Assembly (NCBI GenBank): GCA_030690515.1 | Contig: JAUYGP010000059.1 | Span: forward strand, 1 to 6,072 | Source of the DNA: Giesbergeria sp. | GTDB lineage: Bacteria > Pseudomonadota > Gammaproteobacteria > Burkholderiales > Burkholderiaceae_C | DNA: 6,072 nt | Direction of reading: 5' to 3' | In this document: piece by piece, positions 1 to 5,918 of the stretch | Layout: every line of letters starts with the position of its first letter | How positions within the stretch are numbered: the stretch's first letter is position 1 | The notes under the pieces: model-generated | Told to the model about the DNA's origin: nothing | The model's database searches: none | What the model saw: only the letters and a program-made list of their open reading frames with translations | Made by a program: the position numbers and the translations under genes

Positions 1-520
1 CGGTGATCAGCACATCCAGGCCGTCGGGAAAGTCGGCCAGGATTTCCTGCGCCGTGGTGCGCACATGCACTTCAACGTTGGAGGGGTTCTCGAACTGCTG
101 CGGAATCCAGCTGCCAGGCGTTTGCGCCTGCAGTTCCTCGGCGCGGGCGATGGCGCCTTTCATGCCCTTTTCCTTGGGGGTCAGGTCAAAACTGGCGCCG
201 TAGGCCAGCATCAGGCGGCGGCGCTCGATGCTCATGCTGTCGGGCATCACCAGAATCAGTTTGTAGCCCTTGACGGCAGCGACGAGCGCCAGGCCGATGC
301 CGGTGTTGCCCGAGGTGGGCTCGAGGATGGTGCCGCCGGGCTTCAAGGCGCCCGATTTTTCGGCGTCTTCCACCATGGCCAGGGCGATGCGGTCCTTGAT
401 GGAGCCGCCGGGGTTGCTGCGTTCGGACTTGATCCACACGTTGGCATCCGCGCCAAACAGGCGGTTGATGCGCACGTGCGGCGTGTTGCCGATGGTTTGC
501 AGAATGTTGTCGACTTTCAT
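1..520 (-). CDS. cysK: Cysteine synthase, N-terminal part (cut by left edge)
   Basis: This is a PLP-dependent O-acetylserine sulfhydrylase, which makes cysteine from O-acetylserine and sulfide in the cytoplasm. The first 173 codons are present, of about 300 usual for the family. The protein opens with the family signature IGNTP (residues 10-14). The PLP lysine lies in NPGGSIKDR (residues 36-44, K42). The substrate and PLP-phosphate loop EPTSGNTG follows at 67-74, then MPDSMS at 92-97 and QQFENP at 141-146. The window ends just before the expected glycine-rich GTGGT loop. The ATG at 520 is chosen because a perfect AGGAGG lies 7 bases upstream and IGNTP sits at its usual distance from the start. 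CysK and CysM are hard to separate from the N-terminal half alone; the sequence resembles proteins annotated as cysteine synthase A in Comamonadaceae (from memory). The gene lies 109 bases downstream of the HD-GYP gene on the same strand. Confidence 0.95.
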   Translation of the reverse strand, partial: MKVDNILQTIGNTPHVRINRLFGADANVWIKSERSNPGGSIKDRIALAMVEDAEKSGALKPGGTILEPTSGNTGIGLALVAAVKGYKLILVMPDSMSIERRRLMLAYGASFDLTPKEKGMKGAIARAEELQAQTPGSWIPQQFENPSNVEVHVRTTAQEILADFPDGLDVLIT

Positions 521-527
521 GGCGGCG

Positions 528-533
528 CCTCCT
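528..533 (-). promoter_or_regulatory. Strong ribosome binding site of the cysteine synthase gene
   Basis: The minus strand reads AGGAGG, a perfect anti-16S match, 7 bases before the ATG at 520. It fixes the start of the cysteine synthase gene and suggests efficient translation. Confidence 0.85.
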
Positions 534-584
534 GAACGAAAAAGAAAATGTGTAGGCCATTCTGGCGCACTTGTCAGTGTCTTC

Positions 585-614
585 AGGTTATTTGCATATA
601 GCCGATCCCTGCAA
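585..614 (-). promoter_or_regulatory. Weak candidate promoter for cysteine synthase
   Basis: On the minus strand a TTGCAG hexamer (609-614) is followed after 18 bases by TAACCT (585-590), about 65 bases before the ATG. The -35 box is fair (4 of 6) but the -10 box matches only 3 of 6. The stretch is more AT-rich than its surroundings (tatatgcaaataacc). The gene could instead be read from further upstream. This is a tentative call. Confidence 0.25.
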
Positions 615-629
615 GAGCCTGTGCCGTCG

Positions 630-1889
630 TCAGACCAGAACTTCAAAGTGCCGATGCACCATGTCGGTCATCAGCTTGCGGGTGGCGGCTTCGTCCAGCC
701 CCTGCAATGCGCGGTTCAGGGCTGGGGCCAGCGTGGCGAAGGTGTCCAGCACGGCGGGGTCGAAATGGCTGCCGCGGCCTTCGTGCAGGATGGCCATGAC
801 CTGCTCAAAAGGCAGGGGCTCCTTGTACGGGCGGCGGGAGCTGAGAGCGTCGAACACATCGGCCACGGCAAAGATACGGGCCGACAGAGGAATGCCTTCT
901 CCCGACAAGCCGCGCGGGTAGCCTGAGCCATCCCATTTTTCATGGTGACTGCCAACCACGTCGCGAGCACCATCTAGCCAGCCCGCGCCACTCACGATGT
1001 CTTCGCCCTGTGCCACATGGGTGCGCATGATGGCCATTTCTGCATCGTCCAGGCGCCCGGGCTTGAGCAGGATGGCATCCGGTATACCGATCTTGCCCGC
1101 ATCGTGCAAAAAGCTGCCCGCAATCAGCGATTGCATGGTGGCACCTTCCAAGCCCAGGGTCTCGGCGGTGCGGGCTGCCAGCCAGGCCACGCGGTAGTTG
1201 TGGGCGCCGGTGTCGGAGTCGCGCTTGGCGATGGCTCGTCCCAGTGCTTCCATCATGGCAATGTGTGATTCCAGTACCTGCTGGGCCTTGTGCTCGTTCT
1301 CTTTGGACAGGTGCACCACCACCGGGTAGATGACGGCACCACATACCAGCGAGGCCAGACATACCATCAGGCTGACGATGAAGGCGTCAGACGAAATTTG
1401 CTGGTTTTGCCATTTGGGAATGATGCGCACCCCCTCGAAGTAGCCGGTCACGGGGCCCGATGCGGTAGCGCGCAGGGGCACAAACACACGCAAGGCCCAT
1501 TCGCCATCGGGCAAGGTCATGTTTTCGTAAAAAGGCTTGGCATAGTGGGGGGTGCCGTGGCCGGGCAATTGTTTCTCCAGCCCTTCACCCGCCTCGGTGA
1601 CCGATTCGGCGAGTTTGCGACCATTGGGGTCGTAGATTTCTGCGATTTCAAACAGACCGCCAGTCAGCAACTGGGCTGCCTGTTCGGCCTGTACCGAAGC
1701 CTGGGGGCCATCGAGGCGCAGGCCACTTTGCACCGTGAGTACGCGGCGCGATTCTTCCTGGGCGAAGGCCACCACTTCCTGTTCGGCATTCTCGCGCGAG
1801 ACCATCCAGGCCAGCGGACTGGCGCATGCCGCCATCAGCAACGTGACGGCGGCGATACGGCCCGCAGTTTTGCGTTGAAAAGTGTTCAT
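630..1889 (-). CDS. Membrane-anchored HD-GYP domain protein (probable c-di-GMP phosphodiesterase)
   Basis: The 419-residue protein has two predicted membrane segments (about 11-29 and 169-192) around a roughly 140-residue periplasmic region. That region, with EIYDPNGRKLAES and VFVPL, looks like a Cache/PAS-type sensor, though I cannot name it. There is no HAMP or receiver domain; a short helix leads into a C-terminal HD-GYP domain (about 205-400). The motifs are complete: TGAH (H230), HDAGK (262-266, metal-binding HD), KPGRLDDAE, HHE (315-317), DGSGYP (320-325, the GYP signature), the D344 region VADVFDAL, and RPYK (353-356). HD-GYP proteins hydrolyse c-di-GMP to pGpG or GMP, so the inferred role is lowering c-di-GMP in response to an external signal. 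An upstream in-frame ATG at 1940 would add 17 residues, but the ATG at 1889 has AAGGCGG 5 bases ahead and places the membrane anchor near the N terminus. The gene lies 70 bases after the methyltransferase gene. Confidence 0.93.
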   Translation of the reverse strand: MNTFQRKTAGRIAAVTLLMAACASPLAWMVSRENAEQEVVAFAQEESRRVLTVQSGLRLDGPQASVQAEQAAQLLTGGLFEIAEIYDPNGRKLAESVTEAGEGLEKQLPGHGTPHYAKPFYENMTLPDGEWALRVFVPLRATASGPVTGYFEGVRIIPKWQNQQISSDAFIVSLMVCLASLVCGAVIYPVVVHLSKENEHKAQQVLESHIAMMEALGRAIAKRDSDTGAHNYRVAWLAARTAETLGLEGATMQSLIAGSFLHDAGKIGIPDAILLKPGRLDDAEMAIMRTHVAQGEDIVSGAGWLDGARDVVGSHHEKWDGSGYPRGLSGEGIPLSARIFAVADVFDALSSRRPYKEPLPFEQVMAILHEGRGSHFDPAVLDTFATLAPALNRALQGLDEAATRKLMTDMVHRHFEVLV

Positions 1890-1894
1890 CCATG

Positions 1895-1901
1895 CCGCCT
1901 T
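1895..1901 (-). promoter_or_regulatory. Ribosome binding site deciding the HD-GYP start
   Basis: The minus strand reads AAGGCGG, 6 of 7 matching AAGGAGG, 5 bases before the ATG at 1889. The alternative in-frame ATG at 1940 has no comparable site, so the shorter protein is preferred. Confidence 0.65.
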
Positions 1902-1959
1902 GGGTAATCCATCACTATGCACCCATCCGATAGGGGCCATTTGAACGCCATGCGCGCCA

Positions 1960-2568
1960 TCAAGCCTTGCGCCCGGTCATCAAGAACAGCGGATAGGCCC
2001 GCCCATTGCGGTGCTGCAGCCGCAGGATGTCGCTGAACGCGATGTCCGTCAGCCCGGCCTGCTCGGCCAGCGCCTGCAAGGCCTCGGTCGCAAAACCGAA
2101 GTGCTGCACGCCCTTGGCGTCGTTGTCGCCGTGAAAGCTGCCGTCCTCCTGGTACAGATCCACCAGCGCAATGCGTCCACCGGGGTGCAGCGCGGCGGCA
2201 AATGCGCGCAGCAGTGCCGCAGTGTCTGCGACATGGTGCAGGGCCATGCAGCTCACCACCGCGTGGTAGCGCCCTGGCAGGCCCGCAAAGATGTCCTGTT
2301 GCAGCGTGGTGATGTTGGCAAAGCCTTTTTCATTCAGCACCTGCAGCATGGCGGCCGACATGTCCAGCGCCGTCACCTGCGCCACCTTGGGCGCAATGGG
2401 GACAGACAGGAGCCCCGTGCCCGCACCGAAATCAAGCACATGGTCGCTGGCCTGCAAGGGCAGTTGCGCCAGCAGGCGCTCGGGCACGGCGGCCAGTTGC
2501 TGCGACATGGGGCGCTGGTCCCAATCGCGGGCGGCGGTGTCGAAATGGGTGGGGGCAGGCGTGGTCAT
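1960..2568 (-). CDS. Class I SAM-dependent methyltransferase, substrate unknown
   Basis: This 202-residue single-domain protein has a Rossmann-type methyltransferase fold. Visible motifs are the N-terminal FDTAARDWD (9-17), the SAM-binding motif I VLDFGAGTG (44-52), the acidic end of beta-2 in LDMS (68-71, D69 expected to bind the ribose), QDIF (91-94) where the adenine-binding acidic residue usually lies, a motif IV-like SCMALHHV (106-113), and LHPGGRIALVDLY (127-139). This pattern fits the Methyltransf_11/25 type (UbiE/BioC/YcgJ-like) acting on small molecules, but nothing shows the substrate. The ATG at 2568 gives the usual short lead before FDxxAxxWD. No convincing Shine-Dalgarno precedes it, so it may be weakly translated or poorly placed. 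It is divergent from rnpB, with only 59 bases between the start codon and the RNA, and is followed on the same strand by the HD-GYP gene. Confidence 0.9.
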   Translation of the reverse strand: MTTPAPTHFDTAARDWDQRPMSQQLAAVPERLLAQLPLQASDHVLDFGAGTGLLSVPIAPKVAQVTALDMSAAMLQVLNEKGFANITTLQQDIFAGLPGRYHAVVSCMALHHVADTAALLRAFAAALHPGGRIALVDLYQEDGSFHGDNDAKGVQHFGFATEALQALAEQAGLTDIAFSDILRLQHRNGRAYPLFLMTGRKA

Positions 2569-2591
2569 GGTGCTGTTGTGAGGGGCATGGA

Positions 2592-2620
2592 GTGAATGAA
2601 GGCTTCCGGTCAGCGATAAT
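2592..2620 (+). promoter_or_regulatory. Probable rnpB promoter
   Basis: A GATAAT -10 hexamer at 2615-2620 (5 of 6 to consensus) is preceded after 17 bases by a weak -35, GTGAAT, at 2592-2597 (3 of 6). Transcription would start about 7-8 bases downstream at 2627-2628, exactly where the RNase P RNA P1 helix begins. That agreement is the main support for the call. The promoter sits in the short gap shared with the divergent methyltransferase gene. Confidence 0.6.
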
Positions 2621-2627
2621 CGGCCCC

Positions 2628-3067
2628 GTGAAGCACGCCAGACCGCCGCTGGTGCAATCTGGGAAACCAGGCACTGGAGGAACGTCCGGACTGCACAGGA
2701 CAGCGTAGCAGCTAACGGCTGCCCACCGTGAGGTGAGGATTAGAGCAACAGAGACGAGTCGGAGCAGGTAGCAAGCCACCGGAGGTGTTCTATCGGTCGC
2801 CCGCGCAAGCGGGCACGGCTGGCGCAAGCCAGACGGTTGGAGGCGCAAGCCGCCAAGACCATAGCCACCCGAAGCGGGCGGCGCCCGCTTCGGGTGAAAC
2901 GGGCAATCTCTACGCGCAGCAATACCAAGTAGGCCAACGTTGATGTGGTTCCGCAGAGTTGGCGGGTAGGTAGCATCGAGCCGTGGTGGCGACACCCGGC
3001 CCAGAGTAATGGCGGTCACGCCCGGGCAACCGGGTGCACAGAATCCGGCTTATCGGCGTGCTTCACA
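2628..3067 (+). ncRNA. rnpB: RNase P RNA, bacterial type A
   Basis: This is the catalytic RNA of RNase P, which removes 5' leaders from pre-tRNAs together with the RnpA protein. Both ends are set by a perfect 12-bp P1 helix pairing 2628-2639 with 3055-3066. The conserved core is clear: GGAGGAACGTCCGGACTGC at 2676-2694 (5' strand of P4), AGAGCAACAGAGAC around 2742-2755, AGCAATACCAAGTAGG around 2918-2933, and ACAGAATCCGGCTTA at 3038-3052 (3' strand of P4 leading into P1). P3 is compact, with a GAAA-capped stem at 2659-2670. The specificity domain holds GCAA-capped hairpins at 2799-2814, 2819-2832 and 2837-2856 and a 14-bp stem with a GGC loop (2866-2896). At about 440 nt it is longer than the 377-nt E. 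coli RNA, and the conserved P12 loop GGTAAGAG of the E. coli form is not seen. Confidence 0.96.
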
Positions 3068-3077
3068 CTTTACAAGT

Positions 3078-3113
3078 AAAAAATGGCTCCAGCGCTTATG
3101 CAGTAAGCGCTGG
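3078..3113 (-). terminator. Probable terminator for the yjgN-M48 unit, possibly bidirectional
   Basis: On the minus strand the 10-bp GC-rich stem (3089-3113) is followed 5 bases later by six T residues (plus-strand A run, 3078-3083), a reasonable intrinsic terminator just after the M48 stop codon. On the plus strand the same stem lies 23 bases after rnpB and is followed by only four Ts after a 9-base gap, so it would be a weaker terminator for rnpB. The two genes converge here. Confidence 0.6.
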
Positions 3114-3126
3114 TAGCTATCATTTT
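3078..3126. repeat. Palindromic interspersed repeat between rnpB and the M48 gene
   Basis: CCAGCGCTTA (3089-3098) and TAAGCGCTGG (3104-3113) form a perfect 10-bp stem around the loop TGCAG. The symmetry continues outward: GCT (3086-3088) with AGC (3115-3117), and AAAATG (3080-3085) with CATTTT (3121-3126), the right arm carrying small bulges. From memory, palindromes with an AGCGCTT core and AGCTAT flanks are widespread between genes in Comamonadaceae, so I call this one copy of an interspersed family. The last base of the palindrome is the last base of the M48 stop codon. Confidence 0.7.
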
Positions 3127-4316
3127 CAGTGCGTTTGTGGGCAATGCGGCGCCTGGCCTTGTTGCAGTTCGGTGGCACGTTGGATGGTGTCCGGGTGGCT
3201 GCTCAACAGCGACCAAACCGGGTGCGCCTTTGCGTCCGCACGGGCCTTGCCTTTGTCCGCCGCCGATGCGGGGGCGTCTGACTTCTTCGTTTGGGCTTCG
3301 TCCTCATGCGCCATGGCCAGCAGCAACTGGCCCATGGGGGCGGTGGGCAGGGCTGCGTGGCGCATCAGGTCGATGGCGTAGCAGTCGGCCTCGCGCTCGT
3401 GGCTGCGGCGGTACGACAGCCCGGTGAGCAGCGCGCTGCCCGTGGACACAATGGCCGACACATCGCCCAGCGCCAGCCCCAGGCCCATCTGCAGCACGCC
3501 TTGCTCGACCACCATGCGCGTGGTGTGGCGGTGCACCACATGGCCGATCTCGTGGGCCAGCACGCCTACCAGGGCGTCGTCGGGCAGGCCCTTGTCGGCG
3601 GCCGCTTTGACGATGCCATCGGTCATCACGATCTTGCCGCCGGGCAGGGCAAAGGCGTTGGCGCCCATGCCTGCGCGAAACTCCAGCGACAGCGGTGGCT
3701 GGTAGCCGCGGTAGCGTTGCAGTGAGGCAGGCGTTTGCTGCACCAGCGCATCGAAGCGTGCCTGGAGCTGGTCTTGCCGTGCACGGGGCAACGCGCTGGG
3801 CTTGAGCGTGCCCTCGTCCATCTGCTGCAGCGCCTTCTCGGTCACGCTGGTTTCCCATGACAGCGGTACAAAGCGCGTGAGCTGCGTGGCAGCCCAGGGC
3901 GTGCCGTAGCGGTAGAACAGGGTGAGCCCGACCACGGCGGCCAGCGTCACGCCCAGCAGCGCAGGCCAGCGCGTCTGCATGCGCTGGGCGATGCCGGGGC
4001 GGTTGCCTGCGGCGGCCAGGGCGGCACGCCACTGGGCCACGGCATCGATCTCTACGCTGCCGTGGTCGCGCAGGTCCACCACCACGCGCGGCGGCGGGCG
4101 GCGTTCGTTCCAGGCTTCGGGCCAATCGACCTGCTGGTTGGTGAACACCACAGGCGCCGCGCCCGGCGGCGACAGGGGGTGCAGCACCAGCGAGGGCCCC
4201 TGGGGCGTGGGCTGCAGGCCCACCACCACAGGCCGGGCCTTGCTGCTGCGCCCATCAAACCAGCGCCCCGGCAGCAGATCGCCAGGCGCGCTGGTGGATT
4301 CTGGAGAGGTGTTCAC
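3126..4316 (-). CDS. M48 family metallopeptidase with N-terminal extension and one membrane segment
   Basis: The 396-residue protein is a zinc peptidase. HEIGH (255-259) supplies two histidine ligands and the catalytic glutamate; E307 in SHEREAD (305-311) is the expected third ligand; SSHP (372-375) with a later arginine matches the C-terminal M48 signature STHPxxxxR. The fold lead-in NAFALPGGKIVMTDG (220-234) is also typical. Residues 1-115 form an extension with GRWFDGRSSKARPVVVGL (17-34), like the small domain that precedes some M48 peptidases. One hydrophobic segment follows (about 117-135). Arginines just before it suggest the N terminus is cytoplasmic and the peptidase domain periplasmic, which is an inference. 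An Ala/Lys-rich stretch (about 344-364) looks like a disordered insertion. The GTG start at 4316 has GAGGAG 8 bases upstream. The gene follows yjgN by 187 bases on the same strand. Substrate unknown. Confidence 0.93.
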   Translation of the reverse strand: MNTSPESTSAPGDLLPGRWFDGRSSKARPVVVGLQPTPQGPSLVLHPLSPPGAAPVVFTNQQVDWPEAWNERRPPPRVVVDLRDHGSVEIDAVAQWRAALAAAGNRPGIAQRMQTRWPALLGVTLAAVVGLTLFYRYGTPWAATQLTRFVPLSWETSVTEKALQQMDEGTLKPSALPRARQDQLQARFDALVQQTPASLQRYRGYQPPLSLEFRAGMGANAFALPGGKIVMTDGIVKAAADKGLPDDALVGVLAHEIGHVVHRHTTRMVVEQGVLQMGLGLALGDVSAIVSTGSALLTGLSYRRSHEREADCYAIDLMRHAALPTAPMGQLLLAMAHEDEAQTKKSDAPASAADKGKARADAKAHPVWSLLSSHPDTIQRATELQQGQAPHCPQTH

Positions 4317-4324
4317 CGGGTTGT

Positions 4325-4330
4325 CTCCTC
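4325..4330 (-). promoter_or_regulatory. Ribosome binding site supporting the GTG start of the M48 gene
   Basis: The minus strand reads GAGGAG 8 bases ahead of the GTG at 4316. This good site supports the GTG as the true start although it is not ATG. Confidence 0.75.
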
Positions 4331-4360
4331 AACAAGGCCAGCGCGCCGGCTGCCAAAACT

Positions 4361-4497
4361 GGCGCGGCGCCATGCCAGGGCTCCCGCGCAAGGGTCGCCA
4401 GCATTCCCATGTACGGGCGCTGGGAGCGTCCCCCTGCCCGAATCGCGCAGCGATTCGAGAGCGGGGGGAAGGCGCCGCAGGCGCCACAGGGGGGTGT
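4361..4497 (-). repeat. GC-rich structured interspersed repeat, copy A
   Basis: This stretch aligns with 5919-6033 in the same orientation. Shared words, in plus-strand order, are GGCGCGGC, CCCGCGCAAGGG (4383-4394), GCGTCCCCC, GGGGGGA and GCGCCACAGGGGGGTGT (4481-4497). It contains an 8-bp hairpin CGAATCGC/GCGATTCG with loop GCA (4439-4457), flanked by C and G runs that can extend the stem, and a second hairpin GGCGCC-GCA-GGCGCC (4471-4485). It fills most of the gap between yjgN and the M48 gene and starts 6 bases after the yjgN stop codon. I place it on the minus strand because both copies follow minus-strand genes. Confidence 0.7.
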
Positions 4498-4503
4498 TCC
4501 CCA

Positions 4504-5766
4504 TCACCCGATCAGGTCCAGCCCTGCCGCGTCGGCCAGCGCATCGCCCAGACCGCTCTGCTGCTGGCGCACCATGCGGCCCGCCACCTGCTCCACGCCG
4601 CCCTTGACGTACACCGTCACGGATTCCACCTTCATGCGGTATTCACTCACCCGCGCAAAGGGCCGGTACAGGCCCAGCGTGAAAAGGGTGAGCAGCATGT
4701 TCTTGATGCGCAGCCACACATAACCCGCGCTGGGCAAATCGCACTTGAAGCGCGCCACCTGGCCCACGCCAATGTTGTTCCACAGGAGCTGGAACATGCG
4801 CGCCTCGCGGTAGGCGCGGGCCGGGGCGGATGCGAGGAACAGCACAAAGATGCCCACCACCAGGGCCACCATGAGGATGACGAACATCCACAACCCCATC
4901 TGCTTGCTGGAGGCCGCCGCCAGGGCCATGGAGCCGCCCGCCAGCACACTGATGAGCACAGAGACGAGCACCACGCACACGATGAACACGGCCACGGTGG
5001 CCAGCCAGATTTTCACGAAATCCATGTACACGGGTTTCCAGCGGCCATGTTCGGCGCCCAGTTGCGCGCGCAGCACCAGCAGGCTTTTGTAGTTGTATTC
5101 GAGGCGGATGAAACACAGCACCGTGAGCACCAGGCCCAGCACCAGCAGGCCGCCCATGGCTGCCGTGAATGGGGGCATGCGCGGCTTGCGGGCTTCTTCT
5201 TCGGCCGCTTGCAGCACATCCGAGAGTTCGGGCGAGAGCATCTGCAGGCCAAAGAAAACGCCAAACCACACCAGTGCCAGCGCAAACACAGGCCAGCTGG
5301 CGATGTAGACCTCTTTCCAGCTGGCGCTGAACTGCAGGCGCAGGCCGCGCCAGCGCGTGGCGCCCAGGCGAAAGCGCATGGCGCTGGCCCAGATGAAGGG
5401 CGCCAGCGCGGCACCGGCCAGCAAAAACAGGCCCACGGCCGTGTCCTGCCCCGTCTTGGCGGCGATGTTGTAGGCCAGCGTGATCAGCACCAGCAGCACA
5501 AAGCCCTTGACCATCTTGCCCTGGGGAGCGGTGAACTCTAGCGGGCTGTCCGTCACCAGCGTGTGGCTGTAGAAATACTGCGCCGTGCGCCGCCGCGCCC
5601 AGGGTGTGTAAAAGCCCAGGGTGACGATGCTGAGCAGCACGTTGACGATCCAGACGCGGAAATATTCGCCCCCGCTGCCGGTGAATTCCAGGGGATGCTC
5701 GTCGATAGGCTGCGAGGCCGGGGCCAGCGGCTGCGCCGGGGCGCCGCTGATGGGTTGTGGATGCAT
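4504..5766 (-). CDS. yjgN: YjgN family (DUF898) multi-pass inner-membrane protein
   Basis: The 420-residue integral membrane protein belongs to the YjgN/DUF898 family, whose function is not established. The family signature is clear at the N terminus: FTGSGGEYFRVWIVN (28-42), then TLGFYTPWARRR (49-60) and YFYSHTLV (64-71). Hydrophobic stretches lie at about 36-53, 86-103, 108-128, 153-174, 203-220, 252-277, 291-313 and 353-367. The C-terminal part repeats the N-terminal motif: residues 349-372 (Y..L.IKNMLLTLFTLGLYRPFAR) align with residues 35-58, so the protein seems internally duplicated. The first 25 residues are Pro/Ala-rich and probably disordered in the cytoplasm. The ATG at 5766 has GGAGGG 5 bases upstream. 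A candidate promoter lies just ahead, and the M48 peptidase gene follows on the same strand. The symbol denotes the family, not proven orthology with E. coli yjgN. Confidence 0.93.
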   Translation of the reverse strand: MHPQPISGAPAQPLAPASQPIDEHPLEFTGSGGEYFRVWIVNVLLSIVTLGFYTPWARRRTAQYFYSHTLVTDSPLEFTAPQGKMVKGFVLLVLITLAYNIAAKTGQDTAVGLFLLAGAALAPFIWASAMRFRLGATRWRGLRLQFSASWKEVYIASWPVFALALVWFGVFFGLQMLSPELSDVLQAAEEEARKPRMPPFTAAMGGLLVLGLVLTVLCFIRLEYNYKSLLVLRAQLGAEHGRWKPVYMDFVKIWLATVAVFIVCVVLVSVLISVLAGGSMALAAASSKQMGLWMFVILMVALVVGIFVLFLASAPARAYREARMFQLLWNNIGVGQVARFKCDLPSAGYVWLRIKNMLLTLFTLGLYRPFARVSEYRMKVESVTVYVKGGVEQVAGRMVRQQQSGLGDALADAAGLDLIG

Positions 5767-5790
5767 GGACTCCCTCCGTTGTGGCCGCGC

Positions 5791-5818
5791 AGTGTAGCAG
5801 CGGAGGGGCGATTTTTAA
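5791..5818 (-). promoter_or_regulatory. Probable promoter of the yjgN-M48 unit
   Basis: On the minus strand an extended -10 motif, TGCTACACT (5791-5799), is preceded after a 16-base spacer by TTAAAA (5813-5818, 4 of 6 to the -35 consensus). A TTGACT at 5818-5823 matches the -35 better but is 21 bases from the -10, too far for normal sigma-70 use. Transcription would begin near 5784, leaving a leader of about 18 bases that includes the Shine-Dalgarno GGAGGG (5772-5777). Confidence 0.5.
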
Positions 5819-5850
5819 GTCAAAAGTGCCTTCGCGGCTCATACTCACGG

Positions 5851-5870
5851 CGCAGGCAGCTATGGTTTTT
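5851..5870 (+). repeat. Possible half copy of the 3078-3126 palindromic repeat
   Basis: CGCAGGCAGCTATGGTTTTT here matches the right arm of the repeat at 3108-3126 (CGCTGGTAGCTATCATTTT) at 15 of 19 positions. No matching left arm is seen, so it would be a decayed half. It is short enough to be chance. Confidence 0.3.
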
Positions 5871-5918
5871 GATGTCTGTGACCCAAGGCACCGCGCATCG
5901 CCCGCAACGCATGAACCC

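Noticed and set aside
65..926. Overlapping plus-strand frames opposite cysteine synthase and the HD-GYP gene
   Set aside because: They are reverse-strand shadows of well-supported genes; the translations show no domain and no good ribosome binding sites were seen.
1890..1940. Longer HD-GYP start at the ATG at 1940
   Set aside because: It has no Shine-Dalgarno and would add a non-hydrophobic 17-residue lead before the membrane anchor, whereas the ATG at 1889 has AAGGCGG 5 bases upstream.
2799..2856. Three regularly recurring GCGCAAGC words, at first sight a small direct-repeat array
   Set aside because: Each is the closing pair plus GCAA tetraloop of a separate hairpin inside RNase P RNA. 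Spacing and flanks are explained by RNA structure, not by a CRISPR or tandem repeat.
2432..3019. Minus-strand open frame of 195 codons spanning the methyltransferase start and rnpB
   Set aside because: It runs through the structured RNase P RNA on the opposite strand and overlaps the methyltransferase in another frame. The product has no coherent motif.
3922..5541. Plus-strand open frame of 539 codons opposite the M48 and yjgN genes
   Set aside because: It is antisense to two genes with clear family motifs. Its product is a His/Gln/Arg-rich low-complexity string typical of antisense frames in GC-rich DNA, with no recognisable domain.
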